Below are positions 22,091-33,430 of a DNA stretch of 64,000 nucleotides, one piece after another. The position numbers and the translations under genes were made by a program. This stretch comes from Ottelia alismoides (lineage: Eukaryota; Streptophyta; Magnoliopsida; Alismatales; Hydrocharitaceae). Position 1 is the first letter of the stretch; each line of letters starts with the position of its first letter. The DNA lies in the NCBI GenBank assembly GCA_037367405.1, contig JAZKJV010010537.1, positions 372,001 through 436,000 on the forward strand. The letters are read 5' to 3'. Under the pieces are notes generated by a model. It was not told the DNA's origin, searched no databases, and was given only the letters and a program-made list of their open reading frames with translations.

Positions 22091-22317
22091 CATGGAAGGA
22101 AATATCGCGATATATCGATGATATATCGCCGATGTATAGATATCGGCATGGGAGCGATATGGGCACCGGTATGGCGATATATCCCGATTTTCATGCATTT
22201 TCTTCACAAAGGCTCGTCGATATGGGTGATATTTCAGCGATATATCGTCGATATATCGTCGATATATCGTATTGAAATGATATCGAAACGATATCGATAT
22301 CGATACGGCTTTCCATG
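22091..22317. mobile_element. short copy of the CGATATATCG hAT-like family (227 bp)
   Basis: Its flanks are a perfect 8-bp duplication, GTTAGAGA (22083-22090 and 22318-22325). Its right end matches the left end of the 1277-bp element over about 35 bases with one difference. It is a deletion derivative of that family, inserted in the gypsy leader, and consists almost wholly of CGATATATCG motifs. Confidence 0.9.
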
Positions 22318-22455
22318 GTTAGAGAGACATGGTCATGGTACATAACTTATACTTACACACTATTCTCCTTGAACTCATGTCGAAGTCAGAAAACTCCTGA
22401 CACTATTTCGAACATCGACGAAAACCCGATGTTTATGAGAAGGATGAAGTATCTG

Positions 22456-22467
22456 GGCTCTGATACA
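22456..22467 (-). promoter_or_regulatory. primer-binding site of the inverted gypsy relic
   Basis: On the minus strand TTGTATCAGAGCC matches the initiator-Met primer site apart from T for G at one position. The 5' LTR should therefore lie just to the right, from about 22480. Confidence 0.65.
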
Positions 22468-22479
22468 AAATCGTGCCAC

Positions 22480-22748
22480 CATCGGACCAAGATACTCAAC
22501 AACCAAGTCACAAGCACCACACTCACGTTCAAAATATGATAGTGCATATAAATAGGAGAATAAGTAAAGTAAAAACAGGTAAAAGATGTATTCACTTGTT
22601 CCGTTAAGCATTACCAATATACAAAATGTAACCACAAGACCATGTTCAACATACATGTATACCATCAAAATATGCCATCTGAGTATCATAAATATACGTG
22701 TAAACAACTGTCTCTCAAAAGCAACCATGACTTTAAACAATGCTCCTC
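22480..22748 (-). repeat. probable remnant of the relic's 5' LTR
   Basis: It is assigned by position only, next to the primer site; no second LTR is available. It is cut off near 22749 by a GAGGCG-rich sequence. Confidence 0.35.
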
Positions 22749-22860
22749 AAGGTACCGAGGCATGGAAAACCGCCTCGAGGTTATAGCCTCAGTCTGGATA
22801 CATGAGGCATAAACCTCACAGACTCGAGGCGATACCGAGGCAATGTGGCAGTTTCTAGGC
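22749..22860. repeat. GAGGCG/CGCCTC-motif fragment (left piece)
   Basis: It begins CAAGGTACCGAGG and carries repeated CCGCCTCGAG, GAGGC and CGAGGCG motifs like those at 28795-28895. It is probably one end of a hAT-like element; no 8-bp duplication joins the two pieces. Confidence 0.45.
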
Positions 22861-23445
22861 TATTACTTTTACAATAATATTAAAGCTATAAAGCATGTAT
22901 TAGTCACAAAATATATAAGTCACAATCACAATATATATTATTATTGGTCATATCTCTAGGAACAAACCTCATATATTGAATGAAGCATATATGTACGCAT
23001 ATACGTTAGTCACATTTACTCACACATATATATTAGTCACAATACTCAAAAAAAGTATTATTGTATCATTATATGCTAGTATCGAAATATATTATTTCAT
23101 AAATATATATTATACATTTATATTTCAATCATCATTGCATCAAAGAAATCATGCAAATGTATAGCGATTGTTTCTAGTTAGTATGGACAAAATTTTATAT
23201 CGACAAATGAAATTCTCTTGTTTGTATCACCACAATAAGTATGATATATGTTCAAGAGACTATATATTTTGTAAGAATATTTGGAATTTACATGTTTACA
23301 ATGTTAATATTACATAATCAAAAATTCAAAATAGCATATTTGGTTAGTATGGTATATCGTGTACGTCTATACAATTTGAAAATATTCAATTTACTATTTA
23401 TGATAATATATTTTGTGAATATTTGAAGTAAAGGACTTGTGTCCA
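22861..23445. other. AT-rich filler, no gene
   Basis: Mostly TATATA-type and A/T-rich sequence. I see no coding or repeat structure. Confidence 0.5.
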
Positions 23446-23596
23446 TAGAGAAGAGAAGGAATCGTTATGTTTATTCCATTAGTTTAAGGTCTCTTATATA
23501 GAGACAAACCTTAGAGAACGAAGAAGGGAAAATTACATATATGACCTCCACAGGTTACATGACTCAAATAAAATAAAAAATACAATAACTCTAACA
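23446..23596 (-). repeat. 3' LTR of copia B
   Basis: On the minus strand it starts TGTTAGAGTT. The TATATA box is enclosed by GTCTC and GAGAC, with TAAGG/CCTTA outside (23484-23513). The polypurine tract follows at 23597-23608. Confidence 0.8.
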
Positions 23597-25740
23597 CTCC
23601 CCCTTAAGTTGGAGCATATCTGTTGATCTAGCCCAACTTGGAAATCAAACATGAGAGGCGCTTCTTCGATAGTGCTTTCATGAAGATGTTTGCAAGCTGA
23701 AGTTCAATGGAGATATGTGAAGTGGTGATCTTCCCTCTTCATACTGCATCACGAATGAAGTAACAATCAATCTCACTGTGTTTGGTCTTCTCGTGAAAAA
23801 CATGATTGGTGGCGATGTATGGGGTAGACTTGTCACAATATAAAGGTACATGAGTAGCAACTAAAAGTCCATGTTCCTGTAGAAAGTAAACATGCCATGC
23901 GATCTCACAAGTGACTTGGGCTATTACCATGTATTCTGCCTCTGCGCTCGATCTGGAGAAAACTGCCTGCTTCTTGCTTCACCAAGTAACAAGATTGCCC
24001 CCAGTGAGCATGACATAGTCTGTTGTGGATCGGCAGTCATTAGGCGAACTCGCATGGTCAACATCTGTATAGACAGAGACATCAGTGCGACCATTAACCC
24101 CATAGAAGAGTCCACGTCTGGAAGGATCAGAAGAACATCCTGTCAATAACTATTAATGGGGGATCTCCATGTGCTTGTTGGCTCTGCTCACAACATATGA
24201 CATATCTGGCATAGAGACAGTGAGATAAAGAAGTTTACCCACTAGACTTCTATGCCGTGTAGTATCTTGAAAGGTAGGGTCAATAGATGTGGAATGTTTT
24301 CTCACTTCTGTAGGGATGCCAGATGGTTTGCACCCAAGTAGTTCAGCATCGGTAAGAATGTCTAGGCAATACTTCTCTGAGAGAGATGGAGCCCTTCTGT
24401 AGTATCACCTCAATGCCAAGAAAGTAACGGAGTTGGCCAAGATCCTTCGTAATAAATTCTGGGGGAAGGCCTTGGTCTTTGAAATGCCGGCTTCATCGTC
24501 TCCAGTGACAACCAGAACATCACCATAAACAAGTATAACAACACCAATAGACCATCGTCTGATGAAGACAGAGGAGTCTAATGTTGTCCTAAAAAAATCA
24601 AGAGTGTCGATGTTGTCGGTAAGCTTATTAAACCATACTCGAGGGCTCTATTTCAGGACATAGATGGCCTTACGTAGTCGGCAGATACACTCCCCCTCGA
24701 CTGCATAACCCAATGGTGCATTATATATACCTCCTCATCGATGTCACCATAGAGAAAGGCATTCTTTACATCAAGTTGAAAAATGAGCCAGGCTTTATTA
24801 GAAACACCAGAAAGAATGGTGCGTATGGACCCTATTCTGGCAACCGGAGAGAATGTCTCAAAATAATCAACCCCGCATGTTTGTGTGAAGTCTTTCTCGA
24901 CTGATCCGACTTTAAATCTTTCAATGGACCCATCAGGAGATCGTTTTCATGAAGACCCATCTGCAAGCCACAAGTCGAACTCCAAGGGGGCACGACACAA
25001 GATTCCATGTGCCTCGGGAGATAAGGATATCCATCTCTTCATCCATGGCATGTCTCCTACCTTAGTCCTGCATTGCATTGTGATGATCTCTGAGAACAGA
25101 AATGATATTTAGGGCATCTGCAAACCTCTTGTCATGGTTAGATAAACCATTAATAGAAGTAAAATATGACATAGGGTGAGAAGTACATTGAATCTTTTTC
25201 TTGCGAAAAGCTATCAGAAGCTCCTCAAGTACATCCAGGGCAACAATGGTGGGAGCACTTGAAGAGGGTAGTCATCCTGCAAAAAAGGAACACGCAAAGG
25301 AATAGAAGCATGAGTAGTGGTGTGCTTGCTTGTATAGACGGTTGGTGGAGGAGGATCCAACGGGATGTCACACATAATCTGTGTAAAGAAGCTAGTCTTC
25401 TCAAAGAAAGTGACATCCGCGGAAATAAAATAATGCCCAACATGATCATAACATCATTAGCCTTTTTGAGTACGAGACACACTTGATGGCCCTACATGAC
25501 AATTTATCAACTACATGGAAGTTGTGAACAAATGCAATGCACCAAAAAATTCTCAGAGATAAAGGAAAAGAAGATTTAGTGGGGTATAGTAAAGAGAAAG
25601 CAGTACCATTGCCCCCCTTTGGGATAGAAGATGGAACCATGTTGATGAGATGAGCGACAACAAGGATGGCATCCCCGCAATAATGTTTGGGAATATTCAT
25701 CTGAGTGAGGAGAGACCTAGCAATATCAAGCAAATGTCGA
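23597..25740 (-). pseudogene. copia B integrase end, RT and RNase H (many breaks)
   Basis: On the minus strand 25733-25446 encodes the integrase C-terminal part (NIPKHYCGDAILVVAHLIN). RT lies around 25000-24000; where YVDD is expected (about 24510-24540) the sequence reads YGDV in LVYGDVLVVTGDD, i.e. one residue changed and one codon lost. RNase H is marked by SSAEAEY near 23945 and HEKTKHSEIDCYFIRD near 23750. No frame runs for more than about 100 codons. The enzymes are dead. Confidence 0.78.
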
Positions 25741-26640
25741 AGTTTCTTTTCCGCTACCCCATTCTGTTGAGAGGTATATGGACATGATGTTTGATGAACA
25801 ATCCCTGAGAAGCAAAGAAAAACGTCAAGTCCTGTTAGGTGAACTCAAGAGCATTGCCAGTTCAAATAATTTGAAAACATGTAGCGCTTTAAGTTTTGAC
25901 ATATTGAAAGAAATTTCTGACAGTTTTATTAATCTTTGAGCGTTCCTTTATTAGGTAAACCCAAGAGAATCTACTATAATCATCCACAAAGACAATACAA
26001 TAGCGATGACCACTCAAAGTTCAGACCGAACAAGGTCCCCAAACATCACAATGAACAAAATAAAAAAGAGTGGTACGATGGGACTCAGCACGAACTGGAA
26101 AAGAAGCTTGATGATGTTTCCCGAACTCACTGCCTCGTACTGAAAGGGCTTCGGAGTAGAGAATTCAGGGAACATCATGGAGAGACCCTTGATGGAAGGA
26201 CCCAATGCGCATATGTCATAGGAGCGGGTCTTCGGAGATGCAATACTATTAAATTAGAATCTGAGGGTATGTCAAGATAATAGATGTTGTTCTTCTCATG
26301 TCCCCCACCAAAAATCTGTATATTTCGAGTGTCATGAAAATAGCAACAAAATTCGTCAAATATCACACGACAATTAAATTCAATACAAAGTTTATGAACA
26401 GGAAATAAGCTGAGAGAGAAATCAAGAGCATAGTGAACCGCGGACAGTCGGAGCTTTGAGATGAACTCCATGGTTCCGATGGTAGTAACAGGCAGGTGAG
26501 TCCCATTGGCGACTCGAACCGACTTCATCGAGGAAGAGGGTTTGGAGAAAGTTAGTAGACTACCTTCTCCGGTCAGATGAGTAGATGCTCCAGAGTCAAA
26601 TGATCTAAGCGGGAACAGTAGGGGTTGCAGAGTTGGTTAC
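25741..26640 (-). pseudogene. copia B protease and integrase core (broken)
   Basis: A DSGAST protease site is read on the minus strand near 26600-26585, followed by VRVANGTHLPV at 26520-26488. The integrase region downstream is recognisable only in patches, with stops and shifts throughout. Confidence 0.65.
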
Positions 26641-26828
26641 TGTACCTGAAAAGGTAGCCAAGGAAACAATGGTAGTCTCACCAAAAGCGGAAGAAGAGGG
26701 TCAAGGAGTCTGGAGAATCCACATCAAACGAGAGTAATATGCATCATTGATATTTAACATCTTTCCAGTAGGGTTCATGGCAGGAGACACCTCTTCCACA
26801 TTATATGCATCCTCATAGGCATTATTGA

Positions 26829-27588
26829 CTAGATAAGGAGGTAGACCAAACTTCTGCCAGCATCGTTCATACGGATGGTTCCAGCGACCGCAATGAGTGC
26901 ACTGTGGGTACTGAGAAGCAGTATGATCTCATCCATTGCCACAACTGAGGTCACGTCTACATCCAAAATCACATCCATTGTCGCGATCAGAGTTACGTCG
27001 ATGGCCTCCTTGAAAGCTTTATCGTTCTCCTCTTCCAGATGATGCAATGTGAGTAGAATTCTCAGTGGGAGGTAAAGTAGGAGGCCATACAACAGATGTT
27101 TCTAGTTCCTCGAGACGTCGGAAGATGATTTTCATCATTGGCAGTATGTTAGATATCGGAAATTGCTCCTTCATTGCCTGATATCTAGGATGCATGCCAT
27201 TAAGAAAGCGGTACATCCGTTAGTCCGAGCGCTCCTCTACCTATTTGGTACAACATGAGGGCAGAAAGATCGCAATCTCCTCGTACATGCTAGTGAGATG
27301 CCTGTAGTACTCAATCGGAGAATAGTCACCCTGAGATGCAGACCAAATCCGCATATAGATGGCAACAAGGCATGACTTCGTCATCTTATGAGAGTACGCC
27401 TGCTCAAGATCATCCCACATCTCCTTGGTTGTGTTTCTGAAAAGCAGATTCGTGGCAATATGTGCCTCAACGTTGTTGGTCATCTTGTTGATAACTTGGT
27501 ACGCGGGCCAATTATCATAGTCCATATCTTTCTCATCTGGAGGATCTTTAGTCAGGATATATACTTTCCATTGACCACCATTGAACAC
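26829..27588 (-). pseudogene. copia B gag with intact zinc knuckle
   Basis: On the minus strand 27588-27241 encodes a copia gag core (NVEAHIATNLLF, TTKEMWDDLEQAY, YYRHLTSMYEEI); a stop interrupts it and it resumes at 27216 (MYRFLNGMHPRYQAMKEQ). A complete CCHC knuckle, CTHCGRWNHPYERC, lies at about 26905-26864 in another frame. Gag coats the RNA and forms particles; this copy cannot. Confidence 0.78.
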
Positions 27589-27744
27589 TTTAAAAGAATG
27601 AGACTAGAGCACAAAGTTTTCATTGCCCTTCAGATATTAGAACCTTGTACTATCGTGGATGATGGAGTGTGCAAGGACTTTATTTCGATAGAAGTAGATG
27701 TCATGGTGTTCAAATAGAGAGATCAGTGAAGTTTTGTTTGTTGA

Positions 27745-28153
27745 TCAAGTATGCATATGAGGGCGGAAAAGTGCCCTATAACTCACATACGAATGCACAA
27801 GAGGTCTGAATAGTAAATAATCATCATGCAAGAACGTGCAGGTGCTGGAAAAAGGCGTTGGTGGCGCTGGAGGCATCCGATGGTGCTGGAGGGGAACACC
27901 AGCAACGTTAAATGCATTCGAGGGGGGTGCTAGATGCACATGTGGCACCTGAAGGGCGCTGGGGACGTTGACTAGCGATGTTGGAGGGGAGCGTCGACAG
28001 CGCTGGATGCACTCGAACGGTGGTGCTTGCGATACTAGCTGGAATCGCGGGGCCTCGTGCAAGACCCTTAGATGAGGGAGAAGGGCCCACGCAAAGAGAC
28101 GAAGGTTGGTGGAGGCGGTGGGTTTTAGGTATAAGCCCCGGTCTTGGACCGTT
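27745..28153 (-). other. GC-rich 5' leader of copia B
   Basis: This lies between the primer site and gag. It is markedly richer in G and C than the rest of the element, with repeated GCGCTGG, GGTGCTGG and CGTTG units. The open frame across it has no gag resemblance and is not called. Confidence 0.55.
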
Positions 28154-28167
28154 GCTCTGATACTATT
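28154..28167 (-). promoter_or_regulatory. primer-binding site of copia B (decayed)
   Basis: On the minus strand AATAGTATCAGAGC matches the TGGTATCAGAGC primer site except for A in place of G, two bases inside the LTR edge. Confidence 0.7.
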
Positions 28168-28305
28168 TGGAGAAGAGAATGAATCGTTATGCTTATTCCA
28201 CGAGTCTAGGGAGAGAAATCCTAGAGAGTGAAGAATGGAAAAATACATATATGATAACGAAGGGTTACATGACTCAAATAAAATATAAATACAACAACTC
28301 TAACA
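28168..28305 (-). repeat. 5' LTR of copia B
   Basis: It pairs with 23446-23596 over most of its length but has lost the TATA hairpin region (CTAGGGAGAGAAATCCTAG stands in its place), so the promoter is gone. Confidence 0.78.
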
Positions 28306-28318
28306 ATGATGATATATT

Positions 28319-28770
28319 TATGTTTACAACAACAACAAAGCCTTTTCCCACATTAGTAGGGTTGGCTACATGGATTCTTTGCCTTTATTCGGATCTATCT
28401 TGGATCATTCTTGGGGTTAGATTCGAAAAACTAAGACCCCTTTGTATAGTCTCATTCCAACACTTCGTGGGCCTTCCTCATCCTGTCTTAGCTGGCTCAA
28501 CATCCTAAAATTTGCATCTCCTAAGTAGTGCATCAACTGACCTCCTTTGCAAATGACCAAACCGCCTTAAGTGGTTTCTCGCATCTTATCCTCGATCGGT
28601 GCTACAATAGCTTTCCTTTTGATTGCATCATTCGGAATCTGGTCTTTATGTGTGTGTTCGTACATCCACCTTAGCATTTTCATTTTTGCCACTGTCATTC
28701 TCTGCTAATGTCTTTGGTTCACATACTAATATTCAGATCCATAGAGCATAGTAGAGCTCATGTATATGTT
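28319..28770 (-). mobile_element. RTE-type LINE, 3' end
   Basis: The plus strand starts CAACAACAACAAAGCC, the complement of the (TTG)n tail that ends plant RTE elements. The minus strand then reads the C-terminal RTE signature in patches (MYGSEY, then KMKMLRWMYEHT, then GHLQRRSVDALLRR). It is 5'-truncated, as most LINE copies are, and full of stops. Confidence 0.85.
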
Positions 28771-28794
28771 TAATAATAGTTTTTACATGTATTT

Positions 28795-28895
28795 TGTCCA
28801 TAAACTGAGGCTTACGCCTCGATCGCCTCAAGGCTTACGCCTCGTCTCTATAGCGAAAAATCGCCTCGATCCGCCTTACATTTTTTAAAGCCTTG
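28795..28895. repeat. GAGGCG/CGCCTC-motif fragment (right piece)
   Basis: Four copies of CGCCTCG-type motifs and a terminal TTTTAAAGCCTTG. It resembles the fragment at 22749-22860 and looks like the terminal part of a hAT-like element whose other end is missing. Confidence 0.5.
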
Positions 28896-28899
28896 GAAG

Positions 28900-29365
28900 C
28901 TATATTATAGAAGTCGGTATTCAGTATTCAGTCGGAGAGGCCACTGAATAGAAAATAATTGATTTTTAGGAGAATATTTAGAATTATTCGATTATGTATT
29001 TTTAAATTATTTTAAATATAAAAATTGTCTAATACATATATTCTTATATTTATACATTAGTAGTCATCAATAAACATGAACCAAGGTAAAAGTACCAACC
29101 AACAATTTACATATATGGAGCTTTAATATTTGTGGTGATATCATGATAAATGACAACCTTCAAAAAATATAAAAATTAAAAAATAGCAGTTTGTGGCAAT
29201 AGTCGACTGGATATTTGACTGAGTACATGAATATCGGGCCAAATATATGAGAATATTCGAGTTTGACCGAATATTGATCGAATAACAATATTCTATGCGG
29301 TCACCCAAACAAATAAGAATATTCGACCGAATGTTCGGTCCATTTGGTCGAATATTGCAACAATG
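28900..29365. mobile_element. hAT-like miniature element with GAATATTCG motifs (466 bp)
   Basis: It is flanked by CTTGGAAG at 28892-28899 and 29366-29373, an exact 8-bp duplication (9 bp if the next C is counted). GAATATTCG, CGAATATT and TTCGGTCGAAT motifs crowd the right third; the terminal repeats are weak. It inserted at the edge of the GAGGCG fragment. Confidence 0.7.
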
Positions 29366-29429
29366 CTTGGAAGCACCAAAACGAAAAGCTAAACTAAACT
29401 GAATAAGTAACTATCACAAAAGTATCACA

Positions 29430-30460
29430 CACCCTATCTGGTGCAAGACAGTCTAAAAAGCTCCTAAAATCTATACTGTTACTACTTCGGTGATGGGTCT
29501 TGAACACCAATTGGACCACACAGAAGAGAAGGGTACATTATGAGCAATTGCTTAATATAGGTGCCACACTAACTACTAGCGTAAAAGAAAACAATATGTT
29601 AAGAAAGTACTCAACAATAAACACACACTCTCATGCGTAAACTCAAGAATCACTCAACATACTGGTATTCTTCTCAAGTTCTTTTAGTGTATATATTCAT
29701 TACATTTATATGTTAATAAAAAGACAGTCTGCGATCTTGATCAACCAAGGGTCTCACGCCATGACTCTAAGATACTGAGCATCTTAGTGTTTGGGTGCCT
29801 TCGTAGGCTTGCGACGAAGTAGATGCATTGTAACTAAGTTCCCAATACATCCCTTTACTAACCAACTCAAGATCTTTCATTTATTACATTATATTTAAGT
29901 AAACATCTTCCTTCCACCAAAGACTAGCTCCACGGATAAGACGTCACAAAGAAGTTCACGAAACCGTTTCAAAAGCCGCCCAAGTCTGCTACTCATCGAT
30001 AAAGGTCCATGACGGCAGGGGACGAATCAATGCACAAGATTCAAGTGAAAGATCTAATTCACATCTTATTCCCAGTAATCGAGAAACGACTTATGACCAC
30101 CTCTGTTTTTCTCCAGATACGGAAAACCAACAAAATTCCTCCTCCTCGGAACTCCAATCATAGAATCGATACAAGAAACCAACTCGAGTGATCAACCCTA
30201 ATTAGCCTTTCGTATTAACCTTATGAGTGAAAGCGAAGATAGACTACCAACCATGCATCTCGTAAAATGCCGTCGCATGACACTTGGAATTCCACATCGA
30301 GGCATCGAGAACTACACATCTCCCAAACAATGCAGGGATAATAGGGTCGCGACCATCTAGGATTCTACCAGGGGACCCAAGGGTGCATGTACATCCCATT
30401 GCAATCGCTAGCTCCAACTATCCGACACAACACAGGAATCTACATCAGTGTTGAAGACAA
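29430..30460 (-). repeat. inverted fragment of a chromovirus-type LTR
   Basis: The complement of 29787-29850 matches the LTR at about 14515-14580 (GAACTTAGTTA..ATGCAT, AGGCACCCAAAC). Further weaker matches suggest an LTR lying on the minus strand. Neither end is defined. Confidence 0.5.
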
Positions 30461-31068
30461 ATCCTACCACTTGAATCTACATCCGTGGGAACATAAGTAT
30501 AAGTAGGAATCTACATCCACAATCATGAATAACGTTATCCAATGCATTATATTCTCAAGGAACATAGATCTGGATAGTGAATCGATTATCCAGTACGCTC
30601 TAACACTCATGCACTTCCAAGGATATAATGTTATAGATTCCAACTTAAAAATCAAACTTCATTTTAATCCATCTAATTGATCATTGTTTAATTTAGTCAT
30701 ATTCCATGTACCTACAATTGTTTATCATCATTATATATTCATTTGTACATCAATCCATTTTGATATCTTCATTTAAAAAGTTGCTTAATCACATTACATC
30801 ATGACTGATTGATCATGCACTTGTGTTGATTTATCAGTACTGATCGATCAGAAAAAATTGACCGATCGACAATGTTTAGAAATTTGATATGCGGTATTCG
30901 TTCGGTCAGACGCTCTGAAGCGAGTAAGTGGGCATGCAGAAGTGCATGCGAAAGTATATGCGGATTATGCAGTTTCTATTATTTTATTTAAATTAATTAA
31001 AAATATAATAATAAATTCAAACATTAGATATTTATGTTTCAAAAAAATATAACATGGAAGAAATATGA
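30461..31068. other. no gene; contains GATCGATCAG-type repeats
   Basis: AT-rich. TGATCGATCAG occurs near 30840 and related forms recur near 31765-31805, bracketing the tandem repeat and the CATATGCGG cluster. Confidence 0.45.
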
Positions 31069-31435
31069 ATGCAAACTAAAATTTTATTTAATAGTGGCAT
31101 GATGTAAATATAATATTGGCAAGATACAAATCTAATAAAGTTTTATTTGATTGAAATCCAATCTATTCAGTGAAATTCAAAAGATCATTTGTATACATTG
31201 AAATAGTTGTATTTAAAAAAATTATGCAAACTAAAATTTTATTTAACGGTTGCATGATGCAAATCTAATGTTGGCAAGATACAAATCGAATAAAATTTTA
31301 TTTTATCGAAATCCAATCTATCTAGTGAAACCCTATAGATCATTCATATACATTGAAACAATTGCATTTTAAAAAATCTCTGCAAACTAAAACTTTATTT
31401 AACAATGGCATGATGCAAAACTAGGACCAAAAAGA
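31069..31435. repeat. 155-bp tandem repeat, about 2.3 units
   Basis: Units start with ATGCAAACTAAAA at 31069 and 31224 and CTGCAAACTAAAA at 31380, so the period is 155-156 bp. Shared inner landmarks are GGCAAGATACAAAT and GAAATCCAATCTAT. The units differ at roughly one base in ten. Confidence 0.88.
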
Positions 31436-31624
31436 TATGTTTGGAAATGATATAGGTCCAGGGTTTATACGAGGGTTGTTTGTCAGGTTGAGGGAGAGGG
31501 TTTCATACGAGGCAATGCCCTAATTGACCACTTAATCGAGTCCTAAAACAGATCCAATTAATCGGATACCCCGCTGTGTATTCCATGAACCAGTTGCTTC
31601 AGCTAACCGGGTTCAAAGTCTATT

Positions 31625-31745
31625 ACATATGCGGTCACATATGCGGTTTACTCGGCCGCATATACCCTCCAACCCGCATATGGAGCGAGTATGGTATACT
31701 CGATGCGGTAGGAGGACCGACTCCACATATGTGGCTGCTTGGGCT
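31625..31745. repeat. CATATGCGG palindrome cluster
   Basis: ACATATGCGGTC, CACATATGCGG, GGCCGCATAT, CCCGCATATG and CACATATGTG occur within 120 bases, giving several overlapping hairpins. It resembles the motif arrays of the hAT-like elements, but I could not find ends or a duplication. Confidence 0.5.
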
Positions 31746-31939
31746 AACTTTCCTAACATTGCCGATCGATCAGTCAACTGACATGATCGATCAACTTGAT
31801 CGATTGGCGAAGTTCACTAATCTATTACAGTTGTAAACAGACAAAGAAACAAAGAGCTGGCATGAAATTTGGTGTCCAAAATTGCATCTCTTATTCAAAA
31901 ACGAACTACATATGTCTGATTTCTTCCCCATCAATATGG

Positions 31940-32508
31940 ACATAGAATTCGTAATTTTCTACCTAATAGATCTCCCGCAAAATGCAAAAACAATCGATGA
32001 TAATATTTTGAATTGGTTTGAAGTGATAAAACAGAAAGATCTGAACCCCAATCAACACATAAACAACGTAGAAAGGTTGTGCGGACCAACAAGGCATCGT
32101 ATCAAAATCCGTACCTTCGGAAGCATTCACATGGATTCGTCCTCCACCTCAAAAACAACTTTTTCAAAGTAATTCACGTGAAATGCACAGGAGAAATGGA
32201 AGGACCTCGTGACCTACTTCGTGTTGATACCTTCATCTTGTCGTTCGGACGTCGGAATTTTGTCGTCGGTGCTCCAGTGAGGTAGCGGAGCTTCGACAAG
32301 TTCAATGGGTTTCATGCTAAGAGGCTCAACCACTTAACCCCTTTATAGGCTCGAGTCTCGACTTAGTTCCGGACCCAAAAGCTGTAAACCACATTATTTC
32401 CCATAACTGTCGCATACAATGCCTATTTTTATATCCTTGGTCTCTTTGGAAAAGTCTTGAAGAGTACCACAAGATAGAGTGATCATTCTCTAATTTGGAT
32501 ATTGAATT
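31940..32508 (-). repeat. LTR-like fragment split by copia C
   Basis: It resembles the minus-strand LTR at 9303-9774. The match continues across the copia C insertion: ATATTGAATT here joins TTAGGTCGGAAA at 37486 and lines up with ATATCAAGCCTGGTCTGAAA near 9640. A TATAAAGG box is on the minus strand near 32344. Confidence 0.55.
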
Positions 32509-32651
32509 TGTTGGGAAAAATAAGAGAGATGTTTATTCCTGAAACCCTAGGCCCTCTTATATAGAGGAGGGACCTATGGGTAAATTATATAAGATAGATA
32601 GAAAGAAATAAAATAAGCGGAACGATACATAGGAATAGAAATATCTCAACA
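32509..32651 (-). repeat. 3' LTR of copia C
   Basis: TGTTGAG...CCCAACA on the minus strand. The TATA hairpin spans 32545-32580 with stem arms CCCTC/GAGGG. Confidence 0.9.
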
Positions 32652-33430
32652 CTCCCCCTCAAGATGGAGCACATATGTCAATCTTGCTCATCTTGGACGA
32701 ATATTTCTGAAATAGCCCTCTGAGTAATGCTTTGGTAAAGGTATTTGTTGTTTGCTCTCCTGAACTAACATGAGAGGTAGAAAATAGACCCTTCTGGATC
32801 ATATCTCTAGTATAATGGCAGTCTACCTCAATGTGTTTCGTTCTCTCATGGAATGCGGGGTTGTTGGCAATGAAAAGAGCAGCCTGATTGTCACATTGGA
32901 GGTGCATGGGAAAATGCACCTCTATAGTCAGATCAGTAAGAACAGATCTGACCCACATCATCTCTGTGCTAGCCTGCGCCATGGCCCTGTGTTCTAATTC
33001 AGCACTCGATTTGGCAACCACAGTCTGCTTCTTGTTCTTCCATGAATCCAGTCTATCCTTTGGACATCCGGCATAATCTGCATCTGCACATGCTGTAAGT
33101 GAGAGAGATGTGCTCCCACTGAAAAGAAGTCCTGTACCAGGTGAAGTCTTCAAGTATCTCAGAATCATATGGGTTGCATCCATATGTGTTTGTCTGGGCT
33201 GCTCCATAAACTAACTCACTTTGCTCACAGCAAAGGATATGTCGGGCTTGGTAATAGTCACATATAGTAGCTTGCCAACAAGCTCCCTGTACCTCCTCTT
33301 GCCGACCTCCTCAATGTCATCATCATATAGCTTCATGCTCGGGTCAATAGTAGTGGCAGGTCTGCAATCTGCCATGCATGTCTCTGAAAGAAGATCTGTA
33401 GCATACTTCTTCTGGATCATCACAAGACCT
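32652..33430 (-). pseudogene. copia C RNase H and RT end
   Basis: Two long frames (33207-32659 and 33423-33211) encode the end of RT (PDISFAVSKVS) and RNase H (ACADADYAGCPKDR, CDNQAALFIANNPAF, HERTKHIEVDCHY). A deletion removed the segment after PKDR, and the SAESEY motif is changed to SAELEH, losing the second acidic position. The polypurine tract lies at 32652-32663. Confidence 0.85.

Larger units (their letters stand above)
18593..22480 (-). mobile_element. inverted Ty3/gypsy relic: primer site, gag, protease
   Basis: On the minus strand the order is primer site (22467-22456), leader, gag (about 22020 down to 19000) and protease (18891-18600), cut off at the start of the protease-RT linker. 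Two hAT-like elements sit inside it (22091-22317 and 19577-21355). The gag is related to the one at 15607 but clearly different. Confidence 0.78.
23446..28305 (-). mobile_element. Ty1/copia element B, old and heavily mutated
   Basis: A full-length layout on the minus strand: 5' LTR (28168-28305), primer site, leader, gag, zinc knuckle, protease, integrase, RT, RNase H, polypurine tract, 3' LTR (23446-23596). The LTRs are short and diverged. Gag belongs to a different copia group from C and D. The flanking 5-mers do not match (GTCCA and ATGAT), so the ends may have been rearranged or the duplication has decayed. Confidence 0.85.

Noticed and set aside
22749..28895. One 6.1-kb element whose ends are the two GAGGCG-rich fragments
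   Set aside because: The flanking 8-mers differ (ATGCTCCT and GAAGCTAT), terminal pairing is weak, and the interval contains unrelated elements; two separate fragments are more likely.
31069..31435. CRISPR-like array
   Set aside because: The repeats are contiguous 155-bp units without spacers, and the context is a plant nuclear genome.
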